From positions 434,001 to 498,000 of the forward strand of contig NC_017219.1 in assembly GCF_000269965.1 (NCBI RefSeq): a DNA stretch of 64,000 nucleotides. The letters run 5' to 3'. Below, piece by piece: positions 38,057 through 47,726 of this stretch. Position 1 is the first letter of the stretch; every line of letters begins with the position of its first letter. The notes below the pieces were generated by a model that made no database searches, was not told the DNA's origin, and saw only the letters and a program-made list of their open reading frames with translations. This DNA is from Bifidobacterium longum subsp. infantis ATCC 15697 = JCM 1222 = DSM 20088. GTDB lineage: Bacteria > Actinomycetota > Actinomycetes > Actinomycetales > Bifidobacteriaceae. The position numbers were made by a program, and so were the translations under genes.

Positions 38057-38821
38057 ATGGTTGAAATCAAAGACATGCTTGGCAGTCACCAAATAATTCG
38101 TGCCGACGGCCGCAAGGTCGACGAACTGCGCCCCGTGCGCATCACCCGCCACTTCACCGACGCCCCCGAAGGCTCCGTGCTCATCGAATGCGGTAACACG
38201 CGCGTGATGTGCACCGCCACTTTTACCCCCGGTGTGCCGCGTTGGCGCAAGGACTCCGGCCTCGGCTGGGTCACCGCCGAATACTCGATGCTGCCGCGTG
38301 CCACCGCCGAACGCACCGACCGTGAATCCGTACGTGGCAAAATCGGTGGCCGTACCCACGAAATCAGCCGACTGATTGGCCGCTGCCTGCGTGGCGTCAT
38401 CGATATGAAGGCGCTCGGCGAAAATCAGATTCAGCTTGACTGCGATGTACTTCAGGCCGATGGCGGCACTCGCACGGCTTCCGTAACCGGTGCGTACGTG
38501 GCTTTGGTCGACGCAGTCAATTGGGCGGAGAAGCACCGCCATATCAAGTCCGCCAGCCGCGTGCTTAAGGACTATGTGTCCGCCGTATCGGTGGGCGTGA
38601 TCAACGGCACTCCGATGCTTGACCTGCCATACATTGAAGACAGTCAGGCCATGACCGACATGAACGTGGCCATGACCGGTTCCGGCACCTTCATCGAGAT
38701 TCAGGGCACCGCAGAACACCGTCCGTTCAACCGTGCCGAACTCGGCACCCTGCTTGACTTGGCCGAAAAGGGCAACAAGGAACTGCAAGCCGCCCAGCGT
38801 GCCGCTCTGTCTTTAGACTAA
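38057..38821 (+). CDS. rph: Ribonuclease PH
   Basis: Phosphate-dependent 3' exoribonuclease of 254 aa that trims tRNA 3' ends. Conserved [20 protein letters not shown] near the start, [20 protein letters not shown], and [20 protein letters not shown] are present. The start is not certain: ATG codons occur at 38045, 38057 and 38075, none with a good ribosome-binding site. TATGCT at 38044-38049 would place transcription start at about 38057, so a leaderless message is plausible. Confidence 0.94.
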   Translation: MVEIKDMLGSHQIIRADGRKVDELRPVRITRHFTDAPEGSVLIECGNTRVMCTATFTPGVPRWRKDSGLGWVTAEYSMLPRATAERTDRESVRGKIGGRTHEISRLIGRCLRGVIDMKALGENQIQLDCDVLQADGGTRTASVTGAYVALVDAVNWAEKHRHIKSASRVLKDYVSAVSVGVINGTPMLDLPYIEDSQAMTDMNVAMTGSGTFIEIQGTAEHRPFNRAELGTLLDLAEKGNKELQAAQRAALSLD

Positions 38822-38826
38822 GCCAG

Positions 38827-38844
38827 CTCCCCTGCCAAGGGGAG
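38827..38844. repeat. Palindromic CTCCCCT repeat between rph and rdgB
   Basis: CTCCCCT and AGGGGAG flank a GCCA loop. It is a short relative of the GGCTCCCC family. It lies in the 42-bp gap between two co-directional genes, so it may modulate read-through. Confidence 0.65.
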
Positions 38845-38863
38845 CCTTCTTAAAGGAGAATCC

Positions 38864-39622
38864 ATGCAAATCGTCGTCGCAACCCATAACGAAGGCAAGC
38901 TTGTGGAAATCCGCCGCATTCTCGAAGAGGATCTTGGCGTGGATGCCGAAAACATCGAACTGGTGTCCGCTGGCAGCCTTCACCTGCCGGACCCGGTGGA
39001 AACCGGCGTCACCTTCCAGGAGAACGCGCTGCTCAAGGCCCGCGCCGTGGCCATCCGTACCGGTCTGCCCGCTGTCGCGGATGATTCAGGTCTCATCGTC
39101 GATGTGATGGGTAACGCTCCGGGCATTCTGTCTGCTCGCTGGGCGGGTGCTCACGGCCACGACAAGGCCAATAATGCGCTGCTGCTCGCCCAAATCGGAG
39201 ATATTCCGGATGACAAGCGTACCGCGCGCTTCCGTTGCGCCGCCGCGCTGGTGGTCCCGGACACCGAGGCCGGTGCCGACGTGACCGGTGGAGTGGCTGC
39301 CGACGGCATCACCGTTCACACCACGGCTGCCGATGGGAGCACTGCCCCGGTGCATGCCCGGTACGCCATCAAGTCGGAGACAGTGGAACTCGGCGACATG
39401 CCGGGTCGCATCATCCGCGAGGCTCGTGGCGAACACGGTTTCGGTTACGATCCGCTGTTCGTCCCGGACGACCAGCCTGCCGGTCGCGTCAGCACTGAAC
39501 CTGACCATGAAGGCGAGCCGCTGACCAGCGCCGAAATGACTTCGGCCGAGAAGAATGCGATTTCCCACCGAGGCAAGGCGCTGAAAGCCTTGGTCCCCGC
39601 TATCGAGGCACTGCTGCACTAA
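38864..39622 (+). CDS. rdgB: Non-canonical purine NTP pyrophosphatase (RdgB/HAM1)
   Basis: House-cleaning enzyme of 252 aa hydrolysing XTP, ITP and dITP. Motifs are ATHNEGKLVEIRRIL, VADDSGLIVDVM, EHGFGYDPLFVP and AISHRGKALKAL. It is about 50 residues longer than the common length. The extra material falls in the middle (EAGADVTGGVAADGITVHTT) and near QPAGRVSTEPDHEGEP. AAAGGAG precedes the ATG. Its location after rph is the common gene order. Confidence 0.94.
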   Translation: MQIVVATHNEGKLVEIRRILEEDLGVDAENIELVSAGSLHLPDPVETGVTFQENALLKARAVAIRTGLPAVADDSGLIVDVMGNAPGILSARWAGAHGHDKANNALLLAQIGDIPDDKRTARFRCAAALVVPDTEAGADVTGGVAADGITVHTTAADGSTAPVHARYAIKSETVELGDMPGRIIREARGEHGFGYDPLFVPDDQPAGRVSTEPDHEGEPLTSAEMTSAEKNAISHRGKALKALVPAIEALLH

Positions 39623-39646
39623 GTCGTCTAGGCTGTCTAACTGCAC

Positions 39647-39682
39647 TGAGCCGCGACTAAGCCACAGTTAAGTCGCGGCTCA
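39647..39682. terminator. Hairpin after rdgB
   Basis: A perfect 12-bp stem, TGAGCCGCGACT with AGTCGCGGCTCA, has a 12-nt loop and lies 25 bp after the rdgB stop. No T run follows, so the terminator role is probable but not certain. Confidence 0.6.
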
Positions 39683-39744
39683 GCACTCAGCCCCCGAATC
39701 GGGCGAGTGTCTAGCAAGCGCCTATGACCGAGCAAGGGCGATAC

Positions 39745-39780
39745 GAAAGAAGGCCGGCGCTTAGTGCGTCGGCCTTCTTG
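39745..39780 (-). terminator. Terminator of the Thr-type tRNA
   Basis: On the minus strand AAGAAGGCCG pairs with CGGCCTTCTT, followed by TCG. It lies directly downstream of the tRNA-like gene. Confidence 0.75.
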
Positions 39781-39789
39781 ATGAACAAG

Positions 39790-39862
39790 AGCCACCCGAT
39801 AGAATCGAACTACCGACCTTCCCACGAACGAGGGGGATGCTCTACCACTGAGCTAAGGTGGC
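39790..39862 (-). tRNA. Thr-type tRNA with an atypical 8-nt anticodon loop
   Basis: Acceptor GCCACCT pairs with GGGTGGC, the D arm is GCTC/GAGC, the T arm holds TTCGATT, and the discriminator is T; CCA is not encoded. The body closely resembles the tRNA-Thr(CGU) at 45495. The anticodon arm is odd. With the stem TCCC/GGGA plus a C-T mismatch, the loop is CTCGTTCG (8 nt), and the base after CGT is T rather than a purine. A terminator follows, so it is likely transcribed. It may be a Thr tRNA variant, a frameshift-suppressor-like tRNA, or a decayed copy. Confidence 0.7.
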
Positions 39863-40068
39863 GTGGCTTCAAGAGCCAAGTAGAGAATATAGCACTGCGT
39901 TTGATTCAGTGCAAGCCAGACGTTCATCATCTTTGGGCCATTGTTCTTTGGACCATCGTGGCGGCAATAGTGCGAACGATGTGCACACCTCATCTGCTCG
40001 GACGCCATTCGTCGTGTGCGCGTTATGCTAGCATGGTGAGCCTGATTGACTCGGAGGCAAAGGGAAGC

Positions 40069-41337
40069 ATGCGTGATTTTGTGCTGGTGAAGTTGACAGA
40101 CGAAGAGTTCGATGATTTCTCCGCCAGGCATCCACAAGGCAATTTCCAACAGACCTCGGCGATGGGACGCCTTCGCGCCGCGCAGGGGATCGACGTCGAA
40201 TATCTGGCCCTCAAGGAGGGCGAGAAGATCGTCGCGGCGGCACTGTTCGAAACTCACCGCTCTCGATTCTCTATATTTGCGGCCATCCATGATGGCCCGA
40301 TGTGCGACTATCACGACACCGAAGCATTGACCTTCTTCATGGATGCGCTGAAACGCCATGCCAAGGCAGAGGGTGCTTCACAGCTGGAGATCACCCCTGA
40401 ATCCCCATATCGGCTTCGCGACACCAATGGAGCTTCTTTGCCGGATGACCAGAATGGCGCTCCCGACAATAAGCTGATAGAACAGCTCGAGGCGATCGGC
40501 TTTACTCATGGCGGTTTCACCGTGGGCTACACGGCGGTTCCGCGTTGGCGCTACCTCAAGGATCTGGCTGGTATTACCGATGAGAAAAGTCTGCTGAAGT
40601 CCTATGATAAGCGCACCCAGTGGAGCGTGAAGCGTGCCCAATCGATGGGTGTGCACGTGCGTGAGCTGTCGGACGACGAGCTGGGGGTATTCGCACGAAT
40701 CGAGCGGCAAACCGCCGAACGCCGTAGCTTCGAATACCGTGGCGAAGCGTATTTCCACCGTTTCAAGGAAGCGTTCGGCAGCAAAGCGCATTTTATGGTT
40801 GCCGAGATCCGCATCGATGAATACATGGCGGACATGACGGCCAAGCGTGAAGCGCTTTCGGCCAAGGTGGCGGCATTGACCGCCAAAAACGCCGAACGTC
40901 CCACCACCAAAACCGAACGTCAGCTGGGGGAGGAGACCCGCAATCTGGCGGCAGCCGAAAAACGCCTGAACGAGGCGGCCGAGTTCGCCAAAGACGGGGA
41001 TGTACTTCCGGCTGCGGCATCACTATTCGTGGAGCATCCGCGCGAGGTCATCTACCTGTTCTCCGGTAGCGTCGAGCGGTACAAGCCCTTCTACGCCTCC
41101 GCGCTGATTCAGCATGACGCGATGCTGCATTTCTGCGTGGAACACGGGCTGTCTCGCTACAACTTCTACGGCATCGACGGCGTCTTTGATGATCCCGATG
41201 ACGAGGGTCGTGGTGTACTGGAGTTCAAGCAGGGCTTCAACGGATATGTCGAGGAACTTCCGGGCGAGTTCGTGCTGCCGGTCAAACCGGTTGCCTATGC
41301 CATGAAGCAATTTGCGCACAAGCTGCTGTCGCGGTAA
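40069..41337 (+). CDS. FemABX-family peptidyltransferase 1
   Basis: Aminoacyl-tRNA-dependent ligase of 422 aa that adds amino acids to the side chain of lipid II for the peptidoglycan interpeptide bridge. Two GNAT-like domains are split by a coiled-coil arm at about residues 258-305. FFMDALKRHAKAEG, SYDKRTQWSVKRAQSMGVHV and YNFYGIDGVFDDPDDEGRG are conserved family stretches. GGAGG and AGGGAAG lie before the start at 40069; ATG 40033 is an alternative. First of three tandem paralogues. Confidence 0.92.
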   Translation: MRDFVLVKLTDEEFDDFSARHPQGNFQQTSAMGRLRAAQGIDVEYLALKEGEKIVAAALFETHRSRFSIFAAIHDGPMCDYHDTEALTFFMDALKRHAKAEGASQLEITPESPYRLRDTNGASLPDDQNGAPDNKLIEQLEAIGFTHGGFTVGYTAVPRWRYLKDLAGITDEKSLLKSYDKRTQWSVKRAQSMGVHVRELSDDELGVFARIERQTAERRSFEYRGEAYFHRFKEAFGSKAHFMVAEIRIDEYMADMTAKREALSAKVAALTAKNAERPTTKTERQLGEETRNLAAAEKRLNEAAEFAKDGDVLPAAASLFVEHPREVIYLFSGSVERYKPFYASALIQHDAMLHFCVEHGLSRYNFYGIDGVFDDPDDEGRGVLEFKQGFNGYVEELPGEFVLPVKPVAYAMKQFAHKLLSR

Positions 41338-41410
41338 ACGGACGCAGCACACAGGCCATTCCAGAGCCCAGAGTAACGATCAGAGTAACGACAAGTAAGA
41401 AGGTTCGATT

Positions 41411-42721
41411 ATGACGCAATCCGATGCAGGCGTCGCCTCGCTCACCCCTACCAAGATCACTCCTGCCGAGCTGGATGCGTTCTCCGCAGCTCAAGTGCAA
41501 GGTAGTTTCCAGCAGACCTCGCAGATGGCCGCCATGGGTGCGTTCAACGGTCCGGTGGACTATGTGGGTGTCAAGCGCGGTGACAAGCTGATTGCCGCCT
41601 GCTACGTGGTGTACACGCGGTCCCGTTTCGGTTTGGAAGGCTCGGTCTGGTGCGGACCGCTGTGCGATTATGACAATCCACAGGTGGTTGAGGCGATGAC
41701 CGAAGCCCTGCGTCGTTCGGCCAAGGCCCATCACGCCATCAGCGTATCCTGCTGGCCGGCCGCAGTCTACCGTCTGCATGATCTGGACGGCAAGCCGACC
41801 AGCGACCCGGACACCACGATGATGGACAACATGGCCCGCTTCGGTTGGAAACATGGCGGCTTCACCGTGGGCTACGAATCCGTGGTGAACCGCTGGAACT
41901 TCGTCAAGGGGCTTGACGGCATTCATAACGAGAAGGAACTGCTGGCCTCGTTCTCCAAGTACCGCCGTAAGAACATCCGCATCGCCCAGGATTCCGGTCT
42001 GCGCGTGCGCCGACTGGAACGCGGCGAACTGAGCATTTTCGTCAAGCTGTGCGATATGAGCGCCGCACGTCAAGGCTTCAAGAGCCGCGATCTGGCCTAC
42101 TATGAGCGTCTGTTCGATACCTTCGGCGACCTGATCGAGTTCAAGGTGGTCGAAACCCATTTCGACGAATATCTGGACACCCTGCAATCCAAGCTGAATG
42201 CGGCCTCCAAAGACAAGCGCAACCTCGAACGCCTGCTCCAGCGCGCGCAACAGCAGCCGGAAGGCACGGCCAAGAAGGGTGCCTCCGACCCGGCAACGCT
42301 GGAAAAGCGCATCGCCACCGCAGACAAGAAGATTGCGGCGCTGGAAAAGACCATCGGCGAAGTCAATGGCATCATCGCCTCGGACGGCCCGGTCATTCCG
42401 GTGGAAGCCGGTGTCTACTTCTGGCATCCGAACGAGGTCGTCTGCCTGTCCAGCGGCGAGGACGATCGTTTCATGGATTACTACCCGTCTTCCCTAATCC
42501 ACTTCGAGGCGATGCTTGACTGCATCGCCCGTGGCGTGGAGCGCTTCAACTTCTATGGCATTTCCGGCATTTTCGACGCCAACGATCCTTCCTACGGCGT
42601 CTGGCAGTTCAAGACTCGCTTCGGCGGATTCGTGGAAGAGCTTCCGGGCAAGTTCACGCTGCCGGTGGACGGACTGCGCTTCGGTGTATCCGAAGCCGCA
42701 CACAAGCTGCTGCATCGCTGA
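41411..42721 (+). CDS. FemABX-family peptidyltransferase 2
   Basis: Paralogue of 436 aa, the most divergent of the three. It has the GGFTVGYESVVNRWNFVKGL and YRRKNIRIAQDSGLRVRRLE stretches in place of the QWSVKRAQSMG type. The coiled-coil arm lies at about residues 258-316. The end YNFYGISGIFDANDPSYGVW lacks the DEGRG motif of the other two. AAGAAGG precedes the ATG. It probably adds a different bridge residue from its neighbours. Confidence 0.92.
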   Translation: MTQSDAGVASLTPTKITPAELDAFSAAQVQGSFQQTSQMAAMGAFNGPVDYVGVKRGDKLIAACYVVYTRSRFGLEGSVWCGPLCDYDNPQVVEAMTEALRRSAKAHHAISVSCWPAAVYRLHDLDGKPTSDPDTTMMDNMARFGWKHGGFTVGYESVVNRWNFVKGLDGIHNEKELLASFSKYRRKNIRIAQDSGLRVRRLERGELSIFVKLCDMSAARQGFKSRDLAYYERLFDTFGDLIEFKVVETHFDEYLDTLQSKLNAASKDKRNLERLLQRAQQQPEGTAKKGASDPATLEKRIATADKKIAALEKTIGEVNGIIASDGPVIPVEAGVYFWHPNEVVCLSSGEDDRFMDYYPSSLIHFEAMLDCIARGVERFNFYGISGIFDANDPSYGVWQFKTRFGGFVEELPGKFTLPVDGLRFGVSEAAHKLLHR

Positions 42722-42770
42722 CAAACAGTGGCGAGCACGGACACAGAAATAAGGCACAGGTGACGACGAG

Positions 42771-44051
42771 ATGAGCGCGACTGTGAATCGAACAGATACG
42801 ACGTATACGTTTGGCGTGATTACGCCCGAAGAGCTCGACCGGCTTTCCGAAGCCACAAGCCAGGGCAGCTTCCAGCAATGGTCCGGGCAGGTCCGTCTTG
42901 CCAAGATTCGTGGGCATGAAGCCGAATGCGTTGGCGTGTGCGACGCATCCGGCAATCTGGTAACCGGCTGCGTGATTCTGTACCTCAATGGCCGTTTCGG
43001 TGCAGATGGCTCCGTATATTTCGGCCCCATCGGCATTAGCGATGATCCGGCTCTGCTATGGACCATGACCGAGGCGATTCGTGAATCGGCCCGTCGCCAC
43101 CATGCTGTTTCCGTGGCATGCTGGCCTAACGTCGCCTACCGTCTGTATTCCTCGGACGGACAGCCCGACGGCGAGCCGAACGATGCACTGCTGACCGGAT
43201 TCGCCGATGCAGGCTGGGCGCATGGCGGATTCCATACCGGTTATGACGTGGTCTGCCAGTGGATGTACGTCAAGGATCTCACAGGCATCACCAACGGCAA
43301 GGAACTGCTGGCATCATTCGGCAAACGCGCTCAATGGAGCGTCAAGCGGGCGCAGTCGATGGGTGTGCACGTTCGCGAAATCGGCCCCGACGAGTTCGAC
43401 GTGTTCGCCGATATCGAACGGCGGACCGGTGAACGCCGCGGGTTCGCGACGCGCGGCGCGGACTATTTCCGCCAGTTCAAGCAGGCGTATGGCGCGGATG
43501 CGCATTTCATGCTCGCGGAAATCCACATCGCCGAATATGTGGCGGATATGACCGCCAAGCGCGAGGCATTGCAGACTAAGGTCGCACAGCTGCAGGCGAA
43601 ATACGATGAACGTCCGACCACGCGCATCGAACGTCAGCTGGGGGAGGAATCGCGCAATCTCGCGGCCGCCGACAAGCGTCTGGCTGAGGTGGAGGGATAT
43701 GCCAAGAAGGGCGATGTGCTGCCGGCAGCGGCTTCAATGTTCGTCAGTCACCCTAATGAGGTGGTCTATCAGTATTCCGGTTCGTTGGAGGAGTACAAGC
43801 CGTTCTATGCCTCGGCGCTGATTCAGTACGAAGCGATGCTGCACCTGTGCGTGGAACAGGGTGTGAGCCGCTACAACTTCTACGGCATTTCCGGCGTGTT
43901 CGACGATCCGAACGACGAGGGCCGCGGCGTGCTGGAATTCAAGCAGGGCTTTAACGGCTACGTCGAGCAGATGGTAGGCAAATTCACGTTGCCGGTGGAT
44001 AAGTTCCGCTTCGGCGTGAGCAATCTGGCGCACAAGCTGCTGCATCGGTAG
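42771..44051 (+). CDS. FemABX-family peptidyltransferase 3
   Basis: Paralogue of 426 aa, closest to the first copy: it shares KRAQWSVKRAQSMGVHVRE and FDDPNDEGRGVLEFKQGFNG. The coiled-coil arm lies at about residues 261-313. The three genes run head to tail with gaps of 73 and 49 bp and look like one operon. Cytosolic, acting on lipid II at the inner membrane face. Confidence 0.92.
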   Translation: MSATVNRTDTTYTFGVITPEELDRLSEATSQGSFQQWSGQVRLAKIRGHEAECVGVCDASGNLVTGCVILYLNGRFGADGSVYFGPIGISDDPALLWTMTEAIRESARRHHAVSVACWPNVAYRLYSSDGQPDGEPNDALLTGFADAGWAHGGFHTGYDVVCQWMYVKDLTGITNGKELLASFGKRAQWSVKRAQSMGVHVREIGPDEFDVFADIERRTGERRGFATRGADYFRQFKQAYGADAHFMLAEIHIAEYVADMTAKREALQTKVAQLQAKYDERPTTRIERQLGEESRNLAAADKRLAEVEGYAKKGDVLPAAASMFVSHPNEVVYQYSGSLEEYKPFYASALIQYEAMLHLCVEQGVSRYNFYGISGVFDDPNDEGRGVLEFKQGFNGYVEQMVGKFTLPVDKFRFGVSNLAHKLLHR

Positions 44052-44133
44052 CAACTGGCGGTCGGGGGGCGAACCTATGTGGGCTGCGTCTCGTCTGACC
44101 GTGCGCCCGCCGTGTGCCTACTTGCGCATTTGC

Positions 44134-45135
44134 TCACACGCCCATCAGCGCATGAGCCACAGTCATCATCGCCAGTGAAATCATCGCGGTGATTGCCAGT
44201 GAGAAGCCAGCCAGTTTGGCGTTGCCGAGTACTTTGTCGGTGAACAGCGTGGAGAAAATGGCGATTGGAGACAACGCGCAAATCACCATCACGGCGCGAA
44301 TCGAAGCCGAGAACGGCAGCAGGAACCACGAGATCAACGCGAAGGCGACGCTGAACGGTATACGCCAAGCGATGACGGCCATGACTTCCTTCACGTCATG
44401 CTTGGATTGAGGCAGGTCCATGAGCATACCCACCATCAGCATCGACACCAGCGCGTTGGCACCGCTCAACGGTTGGGTCATAGAGGCGATCCAATTGGGA
44501 ATCTTCACGTTGGCGACGGTCAACGCAATCATGAGCAGATACGTGTCGAACGGCACCGAGCCGAAGAAGCTCTTGCCGATGGTGCGCAGCAATGCGCGGC
44601 GGGCAGGCCGTTTGGCGTCGCGATCCTTGGGCTTTTCGTACGGCAAGGTGGGCGCCGAACCGGCGTGTTGCTCGGCAAGTGTTTTGCCGGGCTGAATATG
44701 CAGCAGTTGCTGGGTGAGCACATTGGTGCCGGCGGCCACCATCACGCAGTTGCCGATATCGAACATCGCAGCCGGCACCACCGCGCCCGCACCCCAGAAT
44801 GACTGGACGACCGGAAAAGAAAAACAGCCGAGATTGAAGCCGGCGCCGTTGAGCATCAGGAAGGCGCGGTCGGTCACATTGCGCTTGCGGGTGGCCAGAA
44901 AGATGAACACGATCGGGATAAAGGCAAACAGGAATGCGAATACCGAAATAAGCAGCAGTGAGATGTCATGAGGATTGGTGGCGAACGAGTATACGATGGC
45001 ACCGGGCAGCACGATATTGAATTCCGCGGTCTGCAACACACGATAATCCTTCTGCCCGAACAGGCCAAACCGCTTGAACAGATAACCGGCGAGAACGATC
45101 AGCAACAGACCAACCGGCGTAAGAATGGCGGACAT
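44134..45135 (-). CDS. AEC-family transporter (auxin efflux carrier/malate permease type)
   Basis: Membrane protein of 333 aa with about ten helices and a soluble middle loop (GKTLAEQHAGSAPTLPYEKP). MLNGAGFNLGCFSFPVVQSF contains the conserved Asn-Gly-Phe region of the family. GGAGAGAAG precedes the start at 45135. Substrates in the family are small organic acids; the one here is unknown. Confidence 0.86.
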   Translation of the reverse strand: MSAILTPVGLLLIVLAGYLFKRFGLFGQKDYRVLQTAEFNIVLPGAIVYSFATNPHDISLLLISVFAFLFAFIPIVFIFLATRKRNVTDRAFLMLNGAGFNLGCFSFPVVQSFWGAGAVVPAAMFDIGNCVMVAAGTNVLTQQLLHIQPGKTLAEQHAGSAPTLPYEKPKDRDAKRPARRALLRTIGKSFFGSVPFDTYLLMIALTVANVKIPNWIASMTQPLSGANALVSMLMVGMLMDLPQSKHDVKEVMAVIAWRIPFSVAFALISWFLLPFSASIRAVMVICALSPIAIFSTLFTDKVLGNAKLAGFSLAITAMISLAMMTVAHALMGV

Positions 45136-45275
45136 ACACTTCTCTCCTTGGCTCACACAGGCTCATGGCGCACAGGCTCAGACCCACAATGCTGTGACCA
45201 TTATATTTGCCGCCTTGGCATTGCCGTGTGTAGAGGCGTCCGCAAGGGCTTGCAATTGTCTCACGCATATACGAA

Positions 45276-45319
45276 GAGCCTCCCGGAATCGTTGGCGATT
45301 CAATGCTTCCAGGAGGCTC
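45276..45319 (-). terminator. Terminator of tRNA-Leu
   Basis: GAGCCTCC(C)GGAA pairs with TTCC(A)GGAGGCTC around an 18-nt loop. It lies 8 bp beyond the 3' end of tRNA-Leu on the minus strand, with a TTCGT tail. Confidence 0.65.
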
Positions 45320-45326
45320 AAGCCGG

Positions 45327-45407
45327 TGCGCGAGATGGGACTTGAACCCACACGTCAAAGACACAGGAACCTAAATCCTGCGCGTCTACCAATTCCGCCA
45401 CTCGCGC
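45327..45407 (-). tRNA. tRNA-Leu(UAG)
   Basis: Class II tRNA of 81 nt. Acceptor GCGCGAG pairs with CTCGCGC, discriminator A. The anticodon stem CAGGA/TCCTG encloses TTTAGGT with anticodon TAG, reading CUN codons. The variable arm and T loop GTTCAAG are normal; CCA is not encoded. Confidence 0.95.
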
Positions 45408-45444
45408 GTGCATATCCGCGTTTCCACAGGTGTGGAAGATATGC

Positions 45445-45488
45445 AAAACCCTAGGCCGGACAGCCATTACAGACCAGTCAGCCTAGGG
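45445..45488 (-). terminator. Terminator of tRNA-Thr
   Basis: CCCTAGGC (45449-45456) pairs with GCCTAGGG (45481-45488). On the minus strand it is followed by TTTTGCAT. Confidence 0.8.
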
Positions 45489-45494
45489 TATCCG

Positions 45495-45567
45495 AGCCAC
45501 TTGTCAGAATCGAACTGACGACCTGCTCATTACGAGTGAGCCGCTCTACCGACTGAGCTAAAGTGGC
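45495..45567 (-). tRNA. tRNA-Thr(CGU)
   Basis: Standard cloverleaf of 73 nt. Acceptor GCCACTT pairs with AAGTGGC, discriminator T. The anticodon stem GCTCA/TGAGC encloses CTCGTAA with anticodon CGT, reading ACG. T loop GTTCGATT; CCA is not encoded. Confidence 0.95.
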
Positions 45568-45856
45568 TTGGCTCGCGGAAGGCATTTCGCCAGCCGCGCA
45601 CAAGAAATTAAGTATAAGACATCTCCGCGAAAAGTCCAATCGGCGGCTTGGCGGTTGTGTCGCGACCGCTCGGTTGAAGATGACGGTTGCGCCGCGCCAT
45701 GAACTGTTCGATAATGCAAACGATGGCAATCCGACATCGCTGACTGATTTTTGTTCTGTTCATGTCCGAATTTGTGAGTATTCTGTTTGGTGATACGGAG
45801 CGCATCCGAGCCGTGAGCGAAGGCGCTCCAGTCACTGATGAAAGGAATGGAATCCT

Positions 45857-47554
45857 ATGGCCATCAATCCGCCCGTTGACGCCACCCAGACCCCTGAGTG
45901 GGCTGCCCTGCAGAAGCACTATGACGAGCTTCAGGCCGAAGGCGTGAGCCTCAAGAAGTGGTTCGCCGAGGACGCCGAGCGCGTCGAGAAGCTGTCCTTC
46001 GACGCCGGCGACCTGCACTTCGATCTGTCCAAGAACCTGATCAAGCCGGAAACCCTCCAGCTGTTCGCCGACCTTGCCAAGGCCGTCAAGCTCGATGAGC
46101 GCACCAAGGCTATGTACACCGGTGTGCACATCAACAACACCGAAGATCGCGCCGTGCTGCACACCGCGCTGCGCCGCCCGGTCGAGGATGAAGGCAAGTA
46201 CATCGTCGACGGCCAGGACACCGTCAAGGACGTGCGCGAGGTGCTCGACCGCATCTACGCCTTCGCCGACAAGGTCCGTTCCGGCGAGTGGACCGGTGTG
46301 ACCGGCAAGAAGATCGAGACCGTGGTCAACATCGGCATCGGCGGCTCCGACCTGGGCCCCGTCATGGTGTACGAAGCCCTCAAGCCGTACGCCGACGCCG
46401 GCATCTCCGCCCGCTACATCTCCAACATCGACCCGAACGACCTGGCCGAGAAGACCAAGGGCCTCGACCCGGAGACCACCCTGTTCATCATCGTTTCCAA
46501 GACCTTCACCACCCTGGAGACCCTGACCAACGCCCGTGAAGCCCGCACCTGGCTGCTCGAAGAGCTCAAGGCCAAGGGCGCCATCGACGGCTCCGACGAG
46601 AAGAACGCCGAAGCCATCAAGAAGCACTTCGTCGCCGTCTCCACCAACCTGGAGAAGGTCGCCGAATTCGGCATCGACCCGAACAACGCGTTCGGCTTCT
46701 GGAACTGGGTCGGCGGCCGTTACTCCGTCGACTCCGCCGTCGGCACCTCCCTGGCCGTGGTCTTCGGCCCGGCTCGTTTCGAGGAGTTCCTGCACGGCTT
46801 CCACGAGATCGATGAGTACTTCGCCAACACCCCGTTCGAGAAGAACGTCGTGGTGCTGCTCGGTATGCTGAACGTCTGGTACCGCAACTTCTTCAAGGTC
46901 GCCTCCCACGCCGTGCTGCCGTACGACCAGTATCTGCACCGCTTCCCGGCCTACCTGCAGCAGCTGACCATGGAATCCAACGGCAAGTCCGTGCGTTGGG
47001 ACGGCACCCCCGTCACCTCCGAGACCGGCGAGATCTTCTGGGGCGAGCCTGGCACCAACGGCCAGCACGCCTTCTACCAGCTGATCCACCAGGGCACCCA
47101 GCTCATCCCGGCCGACTTCATCGCGTTCGTCAACACCCCGAACCCGACCAAGGACGGCGACCAGGACGTGCACGAGCTGTTCCTGGGCAACTACTTCGCT
47201 CAGACCAAGGCCCTGGCGTTCGGCAAGACCGCTGACGAAGTGCGCGCCGAGGGTACTCCGGAGGAGATCGTCCCGGCCCGCGTGTTCACCGGCAACCGTC
47301 CGACCACCTCCATCTTCGGCGTGGCCCTGACCCCGTTCGCAGTCGGCGAGCTCATCGCCCTGTACGAGCACATCACCTTCGTGGAAGGCACCGTGTGGGG
47401 CCTCGACTCCTACGATCAGTGGGGCGTCGAGCTCGGCAAGCAGCTTGCCAAGCAGATCACCCCGGCCATCTCCCAGGACGACGACGCCCTCGCCGCCCAG
47501 GACGCCTCCACCCAGAGCCTGATCAAGTTCTACCGCGCCAACCGCGAGTTCTGA
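45857..47554 (+). CDS. pgi: Glucose-6-phosphate isomerase
   Basis: Enzyme of 565 aa interconverting glucose 6-phosphate and fructose 6-phosphate, the entry to the bifid shunt. Motifs: [48 protein letters not shown], and [14 protein letters not shown] with the catalytic His. Codon use is strongly biased to C/G third positions, as in highly expressed genes. AAAGGAATGG precedes the ATG. Its last codons form one arm of a perfect inverted repeat. Confidence 0.97.
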   Translation: MAINPPVDATQTPEWAALQKHYDELQAEGVSLKKWFAEDAERVEKLSFDAGDLHFDLSKNLIKPETLQLFADLAKAVKLDERTKAMYTGVHINNTEDRAVLHTALRRPVEDEGKYIVDGQDTVKDVREVLDRIYAFADKVRSGEWTGVTGKKIETVVNIGIGGSDLGPVMVYEALKPYADAGISARYISNIDPNDLAEKTKGLDPETTLFIIVSKTFTTLETLTNAREARTWLLEELKAKGAIDGSDEKNAEAIKKHFVAVSTNLEKVAEFGIDPNNAFGFWNWVGGRYSVDSAVGTSLAVVFGPARFEEFLHGFHEIDEYFANTPFEKNVVVLLGMLNVWYRNFFKVASHAVLPYDQYLHRFPAYLQQLTMESNGKSVRWDGTPVTSETGEIFWGEPGTNGQHAFYQLIHQGTQLIPADFIAFVNTPNPTKDGDQDVHELFLGNYFAQTKALAFGKTADEVRAEGTPEEIVPARVFTGNRPTTSIFGVALTPFAVGELIALYEHITFVEGTVWGLDSYDQWGVELGKQLAKQITPAISQDDDALAAQDASTQSLIKFYRANREF

Positions 47555-47598
47555 TCTCCGCTCCTGCGTCGCTTCAATCAGAACTCGCGGTTGGCGCG
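47534..47598. repeat. 22-bp perfect inverted repeat across the pgi stop
   Basis: Positions 47534-47555 (the last codons and stop of pgi) are exactly inverted at 47577-47598, with a 21-nt loop. A shorter third copy of the pgi end, GCGCGAGTTCTGATTC, lies at 47641-47656. Confidence 0.92.
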
Positions 47599-47664
47599 CC
47601 GCGCTGTGTTGTTTGATGGTCGGTCTGGCGACCGTCCATGGCGCGAGTTCTGATTCGTTCCTCT

Positions 47665-47712
47665 GGCTCCCCTCGGGTGAGAGGAGCTGTCAGTGTAGCT
47701 GACTGAGGGGAG
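47665..47712. repeat. Bipartite palindromic GGCTCCCC repeat, full form
   Basis: The first hairpin is GGCTCCCCTC...GAGGAGC; the second is GTCAG...CTGAC, then GAGGGGAG. It is the intergenic counterpart of the element inside the ABC-F gene at 24643-24687. Confidence 0.8.
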
Positions 47713-47726
47713 TCTCTCTCACGACT

